Below, in pieces: positions 25,354-35,626 of a stretch of DNA of 64,000 nucleotides. The notes under the pieces are model-generated. The model searched no databases. It saw only the letters and a program-made list of their open reading frames with translations, and was not told the DNA's origin. The stretch covers positions 8,742,001-8,806,000 of the forward strand of contig NC_060025.1 of NCBI RefSeq assembly GCF_021134715.1, in the 5' to 3' direction. This DNA is from Daphnia pulex (taxonomy: Eukaryota > Arthropoda > Branchiopoda > Diplostraca > Daphniidae). Numbering within the stretch: the first letter of the stretch is position 1; every line of letters starts with the position of its first letter. A program made the translations under genes and the position numbers.

Positions 25354-26125
25354 AGGATTACTGCCTAATGATTTTCACACACGAAACAAAAAACAAATGT
25401 CTTCCAATCACGATTTCACGATTAATGAGATAGCGGAATCTTTTAGTCGTTATTTATTTGTGAAATCAACGCCATCTATTATCGATAATGTATTCAATCT
25501 AAAAGGCACTCTAGCGCTCATATTTAGCAATTAGCATGAGATTCAAATTTGAAGCAGAACTGATTTGAATAAACAATTGGACAATTATCAAAATGGTATG
25601 GCATGCTATGGCATACCGTGGGGACAATCCTCTTTATTTAAGTTTTTGAAATCACTAAAACATTTAAGTCTGCTTCTTCCTCCTCATCTTTTTTCGCGTC
25701 TACTTCTTCCGGTCATCATTGTACATGGTTTCTTCTTCTTGAAAATCTAAACTGGTCACGTATGAAATTTTCTTTCTTTCAACTTCTTCCTATTTCTCTT
25801 CATCTAAACTTCCTCCATGAATAACTCTTTTCTCTCTTCTACTTTCTCCTCTTCCCTCCCTTCCTCATCCTGATGATGATCAAATAAATCAAAATCAAAT
25901 GCAATACATTATTATTTAAATGCTCTGTTTTAGGTGCTAAAACCGAATACAGATTTTATGTTGTTTACGTACTTTGGCTATAAATATGCGCAATGAAAAT
26001 ATATTTGGAAATTTCTTTTTTATTATTATATTTAGTTGATATCAAAGAAAGTCTATCTTTGTCATGTTTCTGCATAGTATAGGGAAACTCTTGTCTATAT
26101 TAGCTATATGTAAAATACAGCCGCC

Positions 26126-26381
26126 CAAGGGGTCCGCAACTCAAATTTACTTTTTATTTTTTTTACTTTTTCCTTGCTTTATTTTTCCTTTTTTCCTTTT
26201 GAGATAGGCTTTCCTTCAAGCGAAAATAAAAGGGTAGGGAGGGGATGGGGAGGAGGGGGGGTTCGTTCGCGCGCGCCCTTCTTTTAGCACGTAAAGTAAA
26301 TTTCCTTTTTTTTTCCTTTTTTCACTTTTTTTTGCTTTTTTACCTTTTTTATTGTAGTAAATTTGAGTTGCGGACCCCTTG
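26126..26381. mobile_element. hAT-type non-autonomous element (MITE)
   Basis: A 25-bp terminal inverted repeat begins CAAGGGGTCCGCAACTC at 26126-26150 and is matched perfectly in reverse at 26357-26381. The element is flanked by the 8-bp direct repeat CAGCCGCC at 26118-26125 and 26382-26389. An 8-bp target duplication and a CA-GGGGTC-like terminus are hallmarks of the hAT superfamily. The 256-bp interior has no ORF and is T-rich on the plus strand next to both ends, so the arms do not extend into a longer hairpin. Perfect repeats and target duplication suggest a fairly recent insertion. Confidence 0.85.
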
Positions 26382-26783
26382 CAGCCGCCCCTGTGGGCTT
26401 TGTAAACTGAGATGTGCCGTCTCGGATTTATGTTGGACGAATGTTCGCGATTGGCATCAAGTTCTCGACAAAACAGCACGTGCGTGAGTTCAAAGGCGGC
26501 GTGAACAGCGCGTGAAGCCTCTTGTTATCGGCTTTTATTTTCCTCCTTACGTTTCACGTACGATCATTACGTAACAGTCTTATAAGATTAAAAAAAAAGG
26601 GTTATTTCAAGATCCAATAAACGCGTCGTGATAAATCCGATGCCATCAAAAGTTGGACACTTTCGTCAAACAGGATCTCCGAATCAAAACGAGAAAGTTG
26701 GCGTGTCTGAACACGTCAGAATTTTTGTTTCGACATTTGGATTACAGCACAATACACATAGACTACTACTAATGTCAAAAGAC

Positions 26784-26833
26784 TTTAATGTTAAAATATT
26801 ATATTTTATTTAATGTTAAAATATTATATTTTA
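26784..26833. repeat. 25-bp perfect tandem duplication
   Basis: The AT-rich unit at 26784-26808 is repeated directly at 26809-26833 without change. Likely replication slippage in a non-coding stretch. Confidence 0.8.
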
Positions 26834-27060
26834 GATAAAGATTTTGAAGTAAATTTTTTTTGAACAATAATCGTAAAATTATTTAGCAGTTATTTATGGA
26901 AAAAATCAAAACCAAAAGTATTTGCATTGTTTTCTTATATTGAAAAATGTAAAAGAATTGACAAGTGCGTACCGGTTTGAACACCAAGCAATCCTTCATA
27001 TAGGGCCTACAACCGAGGTGATGGGAAAATAATGAAGTACATTTGGAATAATTTTCAATC

Positions 27061-29127
27061 ATGGAAGTCAACCAACAAGACTTTACGAGTTCCAATTGCG
27101 TAACCGGACCTGTAATTAGCGATAGAATTTCGACTTCCAGCGGAGAAGACTTGAACAACCAAAGTTTTCTTCGTTTGATGGCGAAAGTGAATGAGAAAAA
27201 CCTGATTGTATTGGAAAACGAACGCTTGGCGAATGGGTTGAGTCTAGTCCAATCACAACTGACAGACTCCCTTTCCAAAGTGCGACAATTCGACATCGAG
27301 CTAGCAACTACCAAAACCGAACTCGAAAATAACAAACGTGAAATGACTGACATGACAGAGAAAAATCTTCGCTTGGCAAATGATGATTCGCGACTAAGAC
27401 GAAAAATTGAAGACAGAGATAGAATTATCGAATCCAGTGCGATTGAGAAAAACCTGATTGTATTGAATAAAGAACGTTTGGAGAATGAGTTGAATCTAGT
27501 TCAATCAAAACTGACAGACTCCTCATCAAAGCTGCAAATGTTTCAGAACGTACACGACGAGTTGGCAACTACCAAAAGTGAACTCGAAAAACAGAAAAGT
27601 GTCAATACTGACATGACAGAGATAAATCGCCGTTTGAAAAATGATAATTCGCGGCTAAAGCGAAAAATTAAAGACAGGGATAGGCTTATCGCATCCAGTC
27701 GGGCGATTGCTTTGAAGCCCTCAGCTCCCCACTGGACGTATTTTCAAGAAGATCTGGGGGTTCCTCTTCAATTTACCCCTATTAATCGGACGTTATTTGA
27801 ACCTACCAAATTTCATGGCAATCCATTACATCACAATTCGAACACTGCAGAGTTCGTTAGGCCTGCGGTAAAGGCCAAGGATGTGCTTAGTTACGAAGCA
27901 ACCGAAAAAGTAGACATGAGATATGCATCGGATGACAAAAATCCAAATGAATTATATCCGTTTTCACTTCTACAAGAAGTTAGATCGAACCAAATTAAGT
28001 CTCAAATGAAACTTTTGAATCAACCGCGATTTCTGGAATCGTTTCATTCAGAAAAACCTGATTTGGCGGTGGTAGACCTAGAGACAGATGATCAATTCAG
28101 CCATATTCTTAAGCCAGAAGACTCACAGGTACTGCAACATTATCCCGAAAAATCTGATTTGATGTTCGAGAATAAAGACAATCAGCACCAACATTTACTA
28201 GAAGAAGACGCACATCCGATGCCCCAAAATAGAAGAAAATCTGATTGTGTCAAAAAAGGAGATAATCAGCCCCGACATATACCAGAAAACCAACATATTA
28301 CATTGCCCCCAAATCCCGAAAAATCTGATTTGTTGGAGAAAAAAGACAATCAACTTAAACCAGAAGACCCACCAAACCCCGAAAAATCGGATTTCAAGGA
28401 GAATAAAAACAATCAAACTCAAGTTAAACCAAAAGACCCACATGAATTGGATCACAATGAAGAAAAATATGATTTGCTGGAGAAGAAATTTAATAATAAA
28501 CTTTTGGAGTTGAATAACCAAATGTTGGAATTGAATCACAAAATTAACTTTCTTCTTACCCCAAAAGACCCGCATGCATTGCCCCAAAATCCAACAGAAA
28601 AATCTGAATTGTTGGGGGAGAAAGACAATGAACCTCAAACCAAACCGGAAGACCCACAGGTTTTGGGAAACCCGAAGGTGGAACAGGTGCCTGAGACAGA
28701 TAAAAAGCAGTCAATTGGACAAAACATTAAGAAATCATTACTATCCGTCAAAGAATTATTTCAATCTCGGAAGCAGACGGAACTGGAGAACAATCCAGCA
28801 GAGAAAAATGGATTGAAAAATGAACCTGATGTAGAAAAATCTCGAGAAAAATGCGTAATAAATGGGAAAACGTTTCCCTTAATTTTTGACGATGCATTTG
28901 TAAAATCAGTCGCTGATTACAATGTTTGGGAGAGTATAGGAAAACCTAAAATATTCAATAAAGAAAAATGGAGAAAATTTGAAAATGAAGGAGTTTCAAT
29001 AATAGGGGAAACAAAGGTGAACATTGAAGTAAACGGAAAAAAGAAAAAAATTAAAATTCTGGTGATCAATAAACCTTTGGAATATCATCCAAATACAGTC
29101 TTCATTAGAAAAAGTGATCTTCCATAA
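27061..29127 (+). CDS. Coiled-coil protein with degenerate retropepsin-like C-terminal domain
   Basis: A single 688-codon ORF without introns. Residues about 46-125 and 129-220 are two copies of one coiled-coil module (EKNLIVL...LTDS..K...ELATTK.ELE...DSRLRRKI.DRD). Residues about 340-540 hold irregular repeats around PEDPHxLPxNPEKSDLLEKKDNQ. Residues 598-686 resemble the retropepsin fold of LTR elements in order: CVINGKTFPLIF, a hydrophobic-Asp strand, W.SIGKPKI, then GVSIIGETKVNIEVNGKKKKIKI. The catalytic DTG/DSG position reads DDA (Asp610-Asp611-Ala612), so activity is unlikely. There is no zinc knuckle, reverse transcriptase or visible LTR. The intact frame and lost catalytic motif fit a domesticated gag-pro-derived gene, but an orphan protein with chance resemblance remains possible. 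Low GC and Lys/Asn-rich codons differ from neighbouring housekeeping genes. Confidence 0.55.
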   Translation: MEVNQQDFTSSNCVTGPVISDRISTSSGEDLNNQSFLRLMAKVNEKNLIVLENERLANGLSLVQSQLTDSLSKVRQFDIELATTKTELENNKREMTDMTEKNLRLANDDSRLRRKIEDRDRIIESSAIEKNLIVLNKERLENELNLVQSKLTDSSSKLQMFQNVHDELATTKSELEKQKSVNTDMTEINRRLKNDNSRLKRKIKDRDRLIASSRAIALKPSAPHWTYFQEDLGVPLQFTPINRTLFEPTKFHGNPLHHNSNTAEFVRPAVKAKDVLSYEATEKVDMRYASDDKNPNELYPFSLLQEVRSNQIKSQMKLLNQPRFLESFHSEKPDLAVVDLETDDQFSHILKPEDSQVLQHYPEKSDLMFENKDNQHQHLLEEDAHPMPQNRRKSDCVKKGDNQPRHIPENQHITLPPNPEKSDLLEKKDNQLKPEDPPNPEKSDFKENKNNQTQVKPKDPHELDHNEEKYDLLEKKFNNKLLELNNQMLELNHKINFLLTPKDPHALPQNPTEKSELLGEKDNEPQTKPEDPQVLGNPKVEQVPETDKKQSIGQNIKKSLLSVKELFQSRKQTELENNPAEKNGLKNEPDVEKSREKCVINGKTFPLIFDDAFVKSVADYNVWESIGKPKIFNKEKWRKFENEGVSIIGETKVNIEVNGKKKKIKILVINKPLEYHPNTVFIRKSDLP

Positions 29128-30429
29128 AAGGCGTGAAGCCTCCAGACAAGATTACTGAAACATCAACACGACTTTAGAAATCAGGCTGAATCAAAAGCCA
29201 TAGCGATACTACATTTTCTTAACGTCCAATTATAACTCAATTTTGTGAAATCTGGTTTTTCTAATAGTAAATGTACAAGTATTTTACTAAATGACAAAGT
29301 TTGAAATCCCTGCTGACGTCAAACCAGAAGACATCGGACTCTTAAACTTTCGATGATTAAAAGTCCTCTAGGAAAAATGGTTCGATACATCGTTAACCTC
29401 TGACTGATGGCTTTTAATGATCATGTCGCGATGAGTAAGTCAAGAAAATCGGTCGTACGTGTACCAGTCAGCGATATGACACGTGTGCGAGATTATCAGA
29501 CTAGCCCTTAGACCTTAGTCAGCACTTCCCATTTACAATTCGATTTAATAACATTCAGCGATTTTGCACAAATAATTGCTCGTAATTTTAATTGCAAAAT
29601 CAGTTGCTAGGTGGTGACATTTTAAATGATTTTAGCCAATTAAATCTGGGACGTGGAAAAATGAATCAAATACAATTGTATACATTCAATGTCAATCTAA
29701 TACCGAACCGGACGACTGTGTACATATACGAAAGCGAAGCTGACCTTATTATCTCTGATCTGATGTCCAGCAGCCAACAGTTTCGGGAATATGAGAGGCG
29801 GGACTGATTGCGAGCCTCAAACGAGCCCAGAGTTTCCAGCCAATGAGATGCTGGGAGCAACAACATCAGCAGACGCGACCCTTGTTGATTTCACTGTATA
29901 ATTCACGCACGGGATGACTTGGCAGAAAAGGTTATTGAGGTTGTTTGTTCCCAAACTTTCCAACGGCGTAGCTCATAACTTTTCTTTTATGGTCAAAACC
30001 CGTTCACGTGAGGCCACGACGCCAATCTTCCAAGACAACAACAACAACAACAACACTGCGTATACCGGAAGATAAACAATCGCAGTTGCATATTTTTTAA
30101 AACATCCATCGACATAATATAGTCTGTCCATTGACGTCAGAAACATGCTTAAGTCACTCACTGGTAAATCCAGACATAAATACATGACGCTATTTAGTTT
30201 ACACTACGACACTGTATTACCACGTTTTGTTATTATAGAGTTGAGCTATAACCTCAATTGGTCGGTGGAACTAGTTTTGAAAAATAATGGCGACACTTGG
30301 CACTGGCCATTTTCGAAATTTGTTGTAGACTACGGTAACTGTGACTTGCTATTTCGTCAGCTCAAGCTTTGTTTACATCAGCTGAGAATTTCAGTACCAT
30401 GGCCGCTAGAGGTCTCTGCACCGCCCGGG
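29128..30429. other. Intergenic stretch without supported gene
   Basis: No convincing coding region. A CAA-type microsatellite lies at about 30037-30055 (+). The right end is the promoter of the left cytochrome b5 gene. Confidence 0.5.
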
Positions 30430-30480
30430 ACTATATAACGGGCGACGGGCTTGGTGCATTTCCAAAAACACTTTCGAGTC
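30400..30480 (+). promoter_or_regulatory. Core promoter of left cytochrome b5 gene
   Basis: TATATAA at 30432-30438 sits between GC-rich words (GAGGTCTC, CCGCCCG, ACGGGCGA, CGGGCTTGG). The same arrangement occurs in reverse at about 42990-43045, upstream of the minus-strand copy, so the duplication includes the promoter. Confidence 0.65.
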
Positions 30481-30598
30481 TCTCAAGTTTTAGCGAGTTG
30501 CCATCAGCAACACTCACAGAAGCGAATTCTCACAAGTTTTATTCCAAGAAGATCTCTTAGATTTCCCTCTATCACACCGTTATCTATTTCACAACAAC

Positions 30599-31698
30599 AT
30601 GGTAAGGCGATCTGTCGTAACCTTTTATATCCAATTGATCACACAGTCGCGGGATTATAAATCATTATTTCAATTATTTTTATAGATGGATACTTCACTA
30701 GCCGAAACCATCGACATGTCTTCATTGAAATCGGCCTTGACAACAGGGTCGTTGAGTCAACAGGTAAAACATTTATTGATATTTAATAATAATAATTTTC
30801 TTGTGTTTATGTCGAATTGTATTGGGTTGAAATCACGTTAAATGGGGAGGAATAACGACCTTGAATCAAGAGTTCAAAGCTAGCGCAAATCTTTCGGTAG
30901 ACGTCAGATATTTTTCGCGCATTATACCAATAACTGAAAAGGTTTCACTTATGTGACGGCCAGACAGTGAGAGTGAAACCTTTTTCTGCCCACCTGTATA
31001 TATAAGTGTCGCCACCCAGATTTGATCTTTTTATACTTTTTGTTGGGGAGGGAATTTGAAGAAAAAGGCCAACTGAAGTGGAAAATAATTTCGCCAAGCC
31101 AAAGTACAAGACTACAAGATCTTATAACAAAACCATTTTACTGCGGGTTTCTTTTGGATAGTTTTATGGGCTAGTCTTTGCCCGGCAACTAAACAAATGG
31201 CCTTGCTGCAGACGCGTTGCTATAACCTTAATGATAAGAAATGGCGCACATTGGCGATAATTTAAAGTTGTGATGCAACAAAGATTTAATGAACGTCTTA
31301 TTATTATTTTGAAATTGTAGATGCTCTCGTTGGCCAGCAGTACGTTCCGACTGGCCGCAACAGCGCTGACCCGCCTCCAGCAGCAGCAGCAACAGGAGCA
31401 ATGGCAGACGGAATTGGCCAGTTTGGCCCACCTGCCGGAATATTCGCTGCAACAGGTTTCCTGGCACGACCGACCCGACGACTGCTGGATCGTCCTCAAC
31501 GACAAAGTCTACAACGTCACCAAACTGGTCGACGGACATCCGGGCGGAATGGAAGTCATGATGGAACAGGCCGGACGCGACGCCACTTCCGCCTTCCGCT
31601 CCGTCGGCCACTCCATCGACGCCATCGAACAGGTCGACGAATTCCTGGTCGGAATCTTGCCAGAAAAGGAGCGCATGTACCTGCGATCCCGCAAATGA
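30599..31698 (+). CDS. Cytochrome b5-domain protein, left copy
   Basis: Three coding exons: 30599-30601 (ATG alone), 30686-30763 (26 codons) and 31321-31698, all phase 0, giving 152 aa. The last exon carries a cytochrome b5 heme-binding domain: YSLQQVSWHDRPDDCWIVLNDKVYNVTKLVDGHPGG in order, with the axial histidines in HPGG and in SVGHS. Family members are heme electron carriers. This protein has no C-terminal membrane anchor, unlike microsomal b5. It has an N-terminal extension rich in Ala, Leu and Arg plus a Gln run (LQQQQQQEQWQ), which might be a targeting region; this is inference. The residues encoded by exon 3 are identical to those of the minus-strand copy at 41728-42105. Confidence 0.85.
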
Positions 31699-31890
31699 CC
31701 ATTAAAAAATACTCTTCCGTTCCGGACCCACAAAATCTTTGAAAAGTTGATAATTTCTTGCCATTTTTTATTCACATCCATAGTATGACATTCTGATTTT
31801 GTTACTATAAGTTATTTACTAATCCCAACTGTGATAATTTTGTTAATCCAATCCTTTGCCATGATTAAACGATTATTTGGTTTATACTTT
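31699..31890 (+). repeat. Left-arm 3' flank conserved in the inverted duplication
   Basis: The stretch after the stop codon resembles, in inverted orientation, 41540-41727. The block around AATCCAATCCTTTGCCATGA is shared word for word. It marks one segment of the 30.4-43.05 kb inverted duplication. Confidence 0.75.
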
Positions 31891-32307
31891 ATAGTTATTA
31901 TACGATCACTTTTTATTTTTATTGGAGAGGGCAACTAGAAATTATTGATTAGTTAACTGCTAACTATAGCTAAGGTTAAACTATTAAATATTGATTACAG
32001 TGCGTTACAGTGCATTTTTAAAATATCAACTGAAAATCAGAAATTTCCGTCCGGTTAAAAATATCATTAAGTTTCAAACGGTTACGCAACTGAAATAATT
32101 CAGTACCCTTTCAAATTTCAATTGCTCTTAAAAACTGAACTAATTGCAATTAGATTAAATTTCTTGTTGAAATACATGCGCAAAATTATTTGAATTGGGA
32201 ATTTGAAAACTTGGTTCCGATTAAGATATAAAATGAATGAAAGTGAAATTTTTAAGAAAAAGGACAATTTTCGATGCCTGCGGAGTCAGCCACCGTTATA
32301 CGAAAGT

Positions 32308-32536
32308 TATAAATAGACCCTGAGAGTCGAGTGAAAGTTATCCTACCAATTGCTCTATAATCTACAAAATCAATACGGAATCAATGCGGAAAAGTAAGCA
32401 TTTCCAGCTGGAGAAAAGAGATGATCTCAAAGAATTCTATAATGAAAAAAACGAGCTAATTGATTTTTACATGGAAGATCCGCACGACTGGTTCATGAGA
32501 ATGGAAGGGAACAGGAGGATACAAAACCGGATTTGA
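32308..32536 (+). CDS. 50-aa mini-gene, likely shrunken paralogue of the adjacent membrane protein
   Basis: TATAAATA at 32308-32315, then an ORF of 51 codons at 32384-32536, then AATAAA signals near 32634 and 32674. The peptide (about residues 8-32: QLEKRDDLKEFYNEKNELID) resembles the C-terminal tail of the two membrane proteins in this block, which contain FFRDIIKKENIKTFYEKLDE and EIIEKNVSVKEFYKMKDEEL. The sequence following it also resembles the sequence following the left membrane-protein gene at 34.44-34.62 kb. So it looks like a third family member reduced to its tail by internal deletion, with an intact promoter and frame. Whether it is expressed or a relic cannot be decided here. Confidence 0.45.
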
Positions 32537-32904
32537 TAGGAAGGAGCCCGGAAGGACCGGAAGGAAGTAACCGAAGTAAAAGGACCAACACAAAACGGAT
32601 TTCGTTCAACACTCAATGGAAATTAAATAATATGAATAAATTAGTGATTCCGTGCTGTTGCATATGAGTTCCAATAATAAACATTTCTTGACAAATTATT
32701 TTGTTTTTCTTTTTTCATTCCACCGACTCGTTTTGGCGGTATATTATGTAACCAATTAAAGGAACGAATGGACCTGTTACTGTATACAAATAATTTTCAC
32801 GGCAATATCCTGCGTCTACCCAAATTAATTTACATCTCGCATGACATTAATTTTGATCTTTCGAAAGTTTTATTCTAAAGCAATCAATTTTAAAAATATT
32901 TAAC

Positions 32905-33085
32905 TTTCTTCTGTGACCAGGTAGACTGAGTTATTATGTAACGGATACACGCAGTAGCGAAATGGCGCCACCGTCACGGAACTAGACCCGAGAACTGAGA
33001 ACTTCAATATTTAAATCGACAATAAAAATGAAATGAATTGCAGTTTATAATTAATTTCTTTTGAATTATATGCGTTAAATCATTC
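32905..33085 (+). repeat. Left-arm non-coding block of the inverted duplication
   Basis: Nearly the same sequence occurs reverse-complemented at about 41225-41430. The shared core includes GTAACGGATACACGC and GGCGCCACCGTCACGG. It lies upstream of the membrane-protein gene in both arms, so it probably contains its promoter. Confidence 0.85.
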
Positions 33086-33216
33086 AAATTGAAAATTCAA
33101 TGATTAATTTAAGATTAAGAGTATAGGAACATGACATTTAAACCAAATTGTACGCTTTTTGATGACTGCTGATCACAGAATGTTACTCAAAACCTATATG
33201 TATAAGAGTGAATATT

Positions 33217-34431
33217 ATGGATAGAAAATCATCTATTAGCCATTCGATTACATTCACAAAAGTTGATATAAAAATTATCATAATGCTGGCAGAAGAAATT
33301 CAACCAATATTGCAATCAGCTGTGAATGCTCAACCAGTAAATGAAAAGCTACCTAATCAGAAAATCAAGTCAGCTAATAGAAAAGCCAGAAGAGAAGCAT
33401 GGAAAACTCAAATGTTGCAAGAAATTCTGCAAACCGAAAAACAACAGCTATTACCGGTACTACCTGCTTCCGCTATTCCCGAGCCCAGCATCAAACCGGA
33501 TGATCAGCCGAAACCGGAAGTCATGAAGAAAGTGTTCGTCAAACCCAAAATACCGAAATATTCCATCAGAGGACTTATGGGGCTATTTACCTTCACGGCC
33601 ATGTTGTCCCTCGTGCCGTCTTTGATATCATTCTTCATTTGGATATTGCCAGAAAGTTCATTTAGGACGTGGGTTTTACTGGCCTTCCGTGCTGTCCATT
33701 CCCAATCCACCTTGCCATCAATGGCCAGTTTTCTCATTACGGCCTTTACACTTCATGGCACGAATATCAGCAACAGCTTATTCAAACTGATTCCAGACCC
33801 GGAAAACATGTATCGGGAACTATTCTCAGCAACTAGAGGCAATCCTGAATTGCAGAAATCCTCAATAAATAGCGTCAGAGGCTACGTAGCGCTTCTGGTC
33901 TACTTTCATCTTCCCTGTCAGGTGTACAAGAAGAAATTTAAAATGGACTACGGACAGCTTTTAACGGACCTTAGGTGCAAAAACTACCTCAAACCCATGG
34001 AAGCCACTACACTTACCAGCAATCGCGAACGGTCCAACTCTGAACAAGTGGAGAGTTGGCTGAAAGAACTACCAGTCAAAGCCAACACGGTCGAAAAGTT
34101 TCTAGATGAATTAAAAACGCTCAAAATCAAGTTGAAGCCAATCAGATTCTTCAACAAAATAATAATACCTGTCAGTACGGTCGTAGTACTAGCGACTTGT
34201 TTTTTCCTCTTTTGTGATTTCTCCGATGAAAGCTTACCGATTTACGTCAATCTGATTACCAAAATTGGACAAATGTGGTTGCCATTGACAATGTTCTTGT
34301 TGTCGATCGTCGTGTCCGATCCCTATGACACTAGGCCATTCTTTTTTCGCGACATTATTAAAAAGGAAAACATCAAGACCTTCTATGAGAAATTGGACGA
34401 ATTTTGCGACGAAGAACTACGGAGAATATAG
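33217..34431 (+). CDS. Multi-pass membrane protein, left copy
   Basis: Intronless ORF, 404 aa from ATG 33217; an alternative ATG at 33283 (MLAEEIQPI) is possible. A charged N-terminal 115 residues is followed by a hydrophobic segment at about 118-145 (LMGLFTFTAMLSLVPSLISF), another near 150-185, a conserved SVRGYVALLVYFHLP near 218, and two strong hydrophobic segments at about 308-335 and 341-370. The tail ends KKENIKTFYEKLDEFCDEEL. I recognise no named family. The minus-strand gene at 40133-41104 is a diverged paralogue with matching order: KGYVMLKIYLAIP, the two late membrane segments and the KEFY tail. AATAAA signals follow at about 34475 and 34487. No signal peptide is seen. Confidence 0.7.
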   Translation: MDRKSSISHSITFTKVDIKIIIMLAEEIQPILQSAVNAQPVNEKLPNQKIKSANRKARREAWKTQMLQEILQTEKQQLLPVLPASAIPEPSIKPDDQPKPEVMKKVFVKPKIPKYSIRGLMGLFTFTAMLSLVPSLISFFIWILPESSFRTWVLLAFRAVHSQSTLPSMASFLITAFTLHGTNISNSLFKLIPDPENMYRELFSATRGNPELQKSSINSVRGYVALLVYFHLPCQVYKKKFKMDYGQLLTDLRCKNYLKPMEATTLTSNRERSNSEQVESWLKELPVKANTVEKFLDELKTLKIKLKPIRFFNKIIIPVSTVVVLATCFFLFCDFSDESLPIYVNLITKIGQMWLPLTMFLLSIVVSDPYDTRPFFFRDIIKKENIKTFYEKLDEFCDEELRRI

Positions 34432-35500
34432 AACATGGGTTTTAAGTGCCTTACCATTCTGTTCGTGTTGCTTAATAAATAACTTCAATAATAAAAATTT
34501 CTTTAAAAATTAATAATTTTGTCGGTCTTTTTTAATTCCATCGACTCATGTAACCAAGCATGTAACGCATTAAAAGAACTTAGCCTACTGTACAAATAAT
34601 TGTCACTTGAATCTTGATGCGTCTACTTATTATACACACACGTTTATTATCAATGTGTCTAACATTTTCGTTAAGGGGAGTATAAGACTCCTTATCTGAC
34701 TGTAAGAATTAATTGGAGCTGGGTCAACAAGTACGCGTCCTCTAAAAATTCTAGTCACGTACTTATACTTGGTGTGTTAAAGAATACCGTGAAACTTGTA
34801 CACGGAAATCAATAACATTTGTCTCGGAGACCCTGCGGCGATCCCGCAGTACTTTCTCTCCCCCCCTCCCAAAGCCCGTAGGGCACCAGTCTCGTAGCAA
34901 CACAAAAGACAAGCCCAGACAGAACATTCCGCGCGAAAGTGACTCGATCGATAAATATGTCTGCTACGTTTCCTTACCGGTCGTGTTCTTTTATTTTTAA
35001 ACCGATATTTCTCCCGGCGACCCGGCGTCCTTTAACCAAGGAGATTTTATTATAAACTAAAGTCTAAATTTAGCGATAGGTTGACGAGCTGTCACTGCGG
35101 GTTGGTTATTTTTCCAATTTCGGGGTAACAAAGAGGGTTGTTGTTGCAAGGAATTCAAAAAAACAGGAAAAACAAATCAGACGCTCAGGGACCCGAGCGC
35201 CGCGTGGCGGCCAAATTGCGAACTTGATGGCGCAAACACACAAGCAAAATTCTCCATGGCGTCTGTATTTGTCAACGGACTCGTTGCTTGGGTGTAACCT
35301 GTAACGTGTGTTTTTGTTATTCGACACAGTTCATTAGCAGGTGTAAATTAGAGGCAGCTTTCGAGTGAATGTTCAAGTGGTGTCGTATGCATTTTACCGT
35401 GTCGAAATTTTAATCGAAACGAATAGCAAGTTGGCCAAACCGACAGTGATTCCTGGTGACTCGACAGCAACTGTTGTTTGGTTATATTCCGAACGGCTCC
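34432..35500. other. Intergenic stretch without supported gene
   Basis: Only the 3' flank shared with the mini-gene (34.44-34.62 kb) and the promoter of the next gene can be pointed to. No coding region is supported. Confidence 0.5.
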
Positions 35501-35506
35501 GGGGCA

Positions 35507-35512
35507 TATATA
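35507..35512 (+). promoter_or_regulatory. TATA box of the AT-hook gene
   Basis: TATATA lies about 115 bp upstream of the first coding exon at 35627. Confidence 0.45.
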
Positions 35513-35626
35513 GGCATCTAGCTCCTGTGTCGGCAGCCAGCTCAACGTTCTATTTCAGCCATGCTGATACGATAAACCGTGTTCTTTGATTTGCTGAATT
35601 CCTGAGACCTTATCTTGGTGTCAGAC

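Noticed and set aside
34800-34920. GC-rich block suspected of being an RNA gene
   Set aside because: No tRNA cloverleaf or rRNA-like sequence could be folded by eye; left unannotated.
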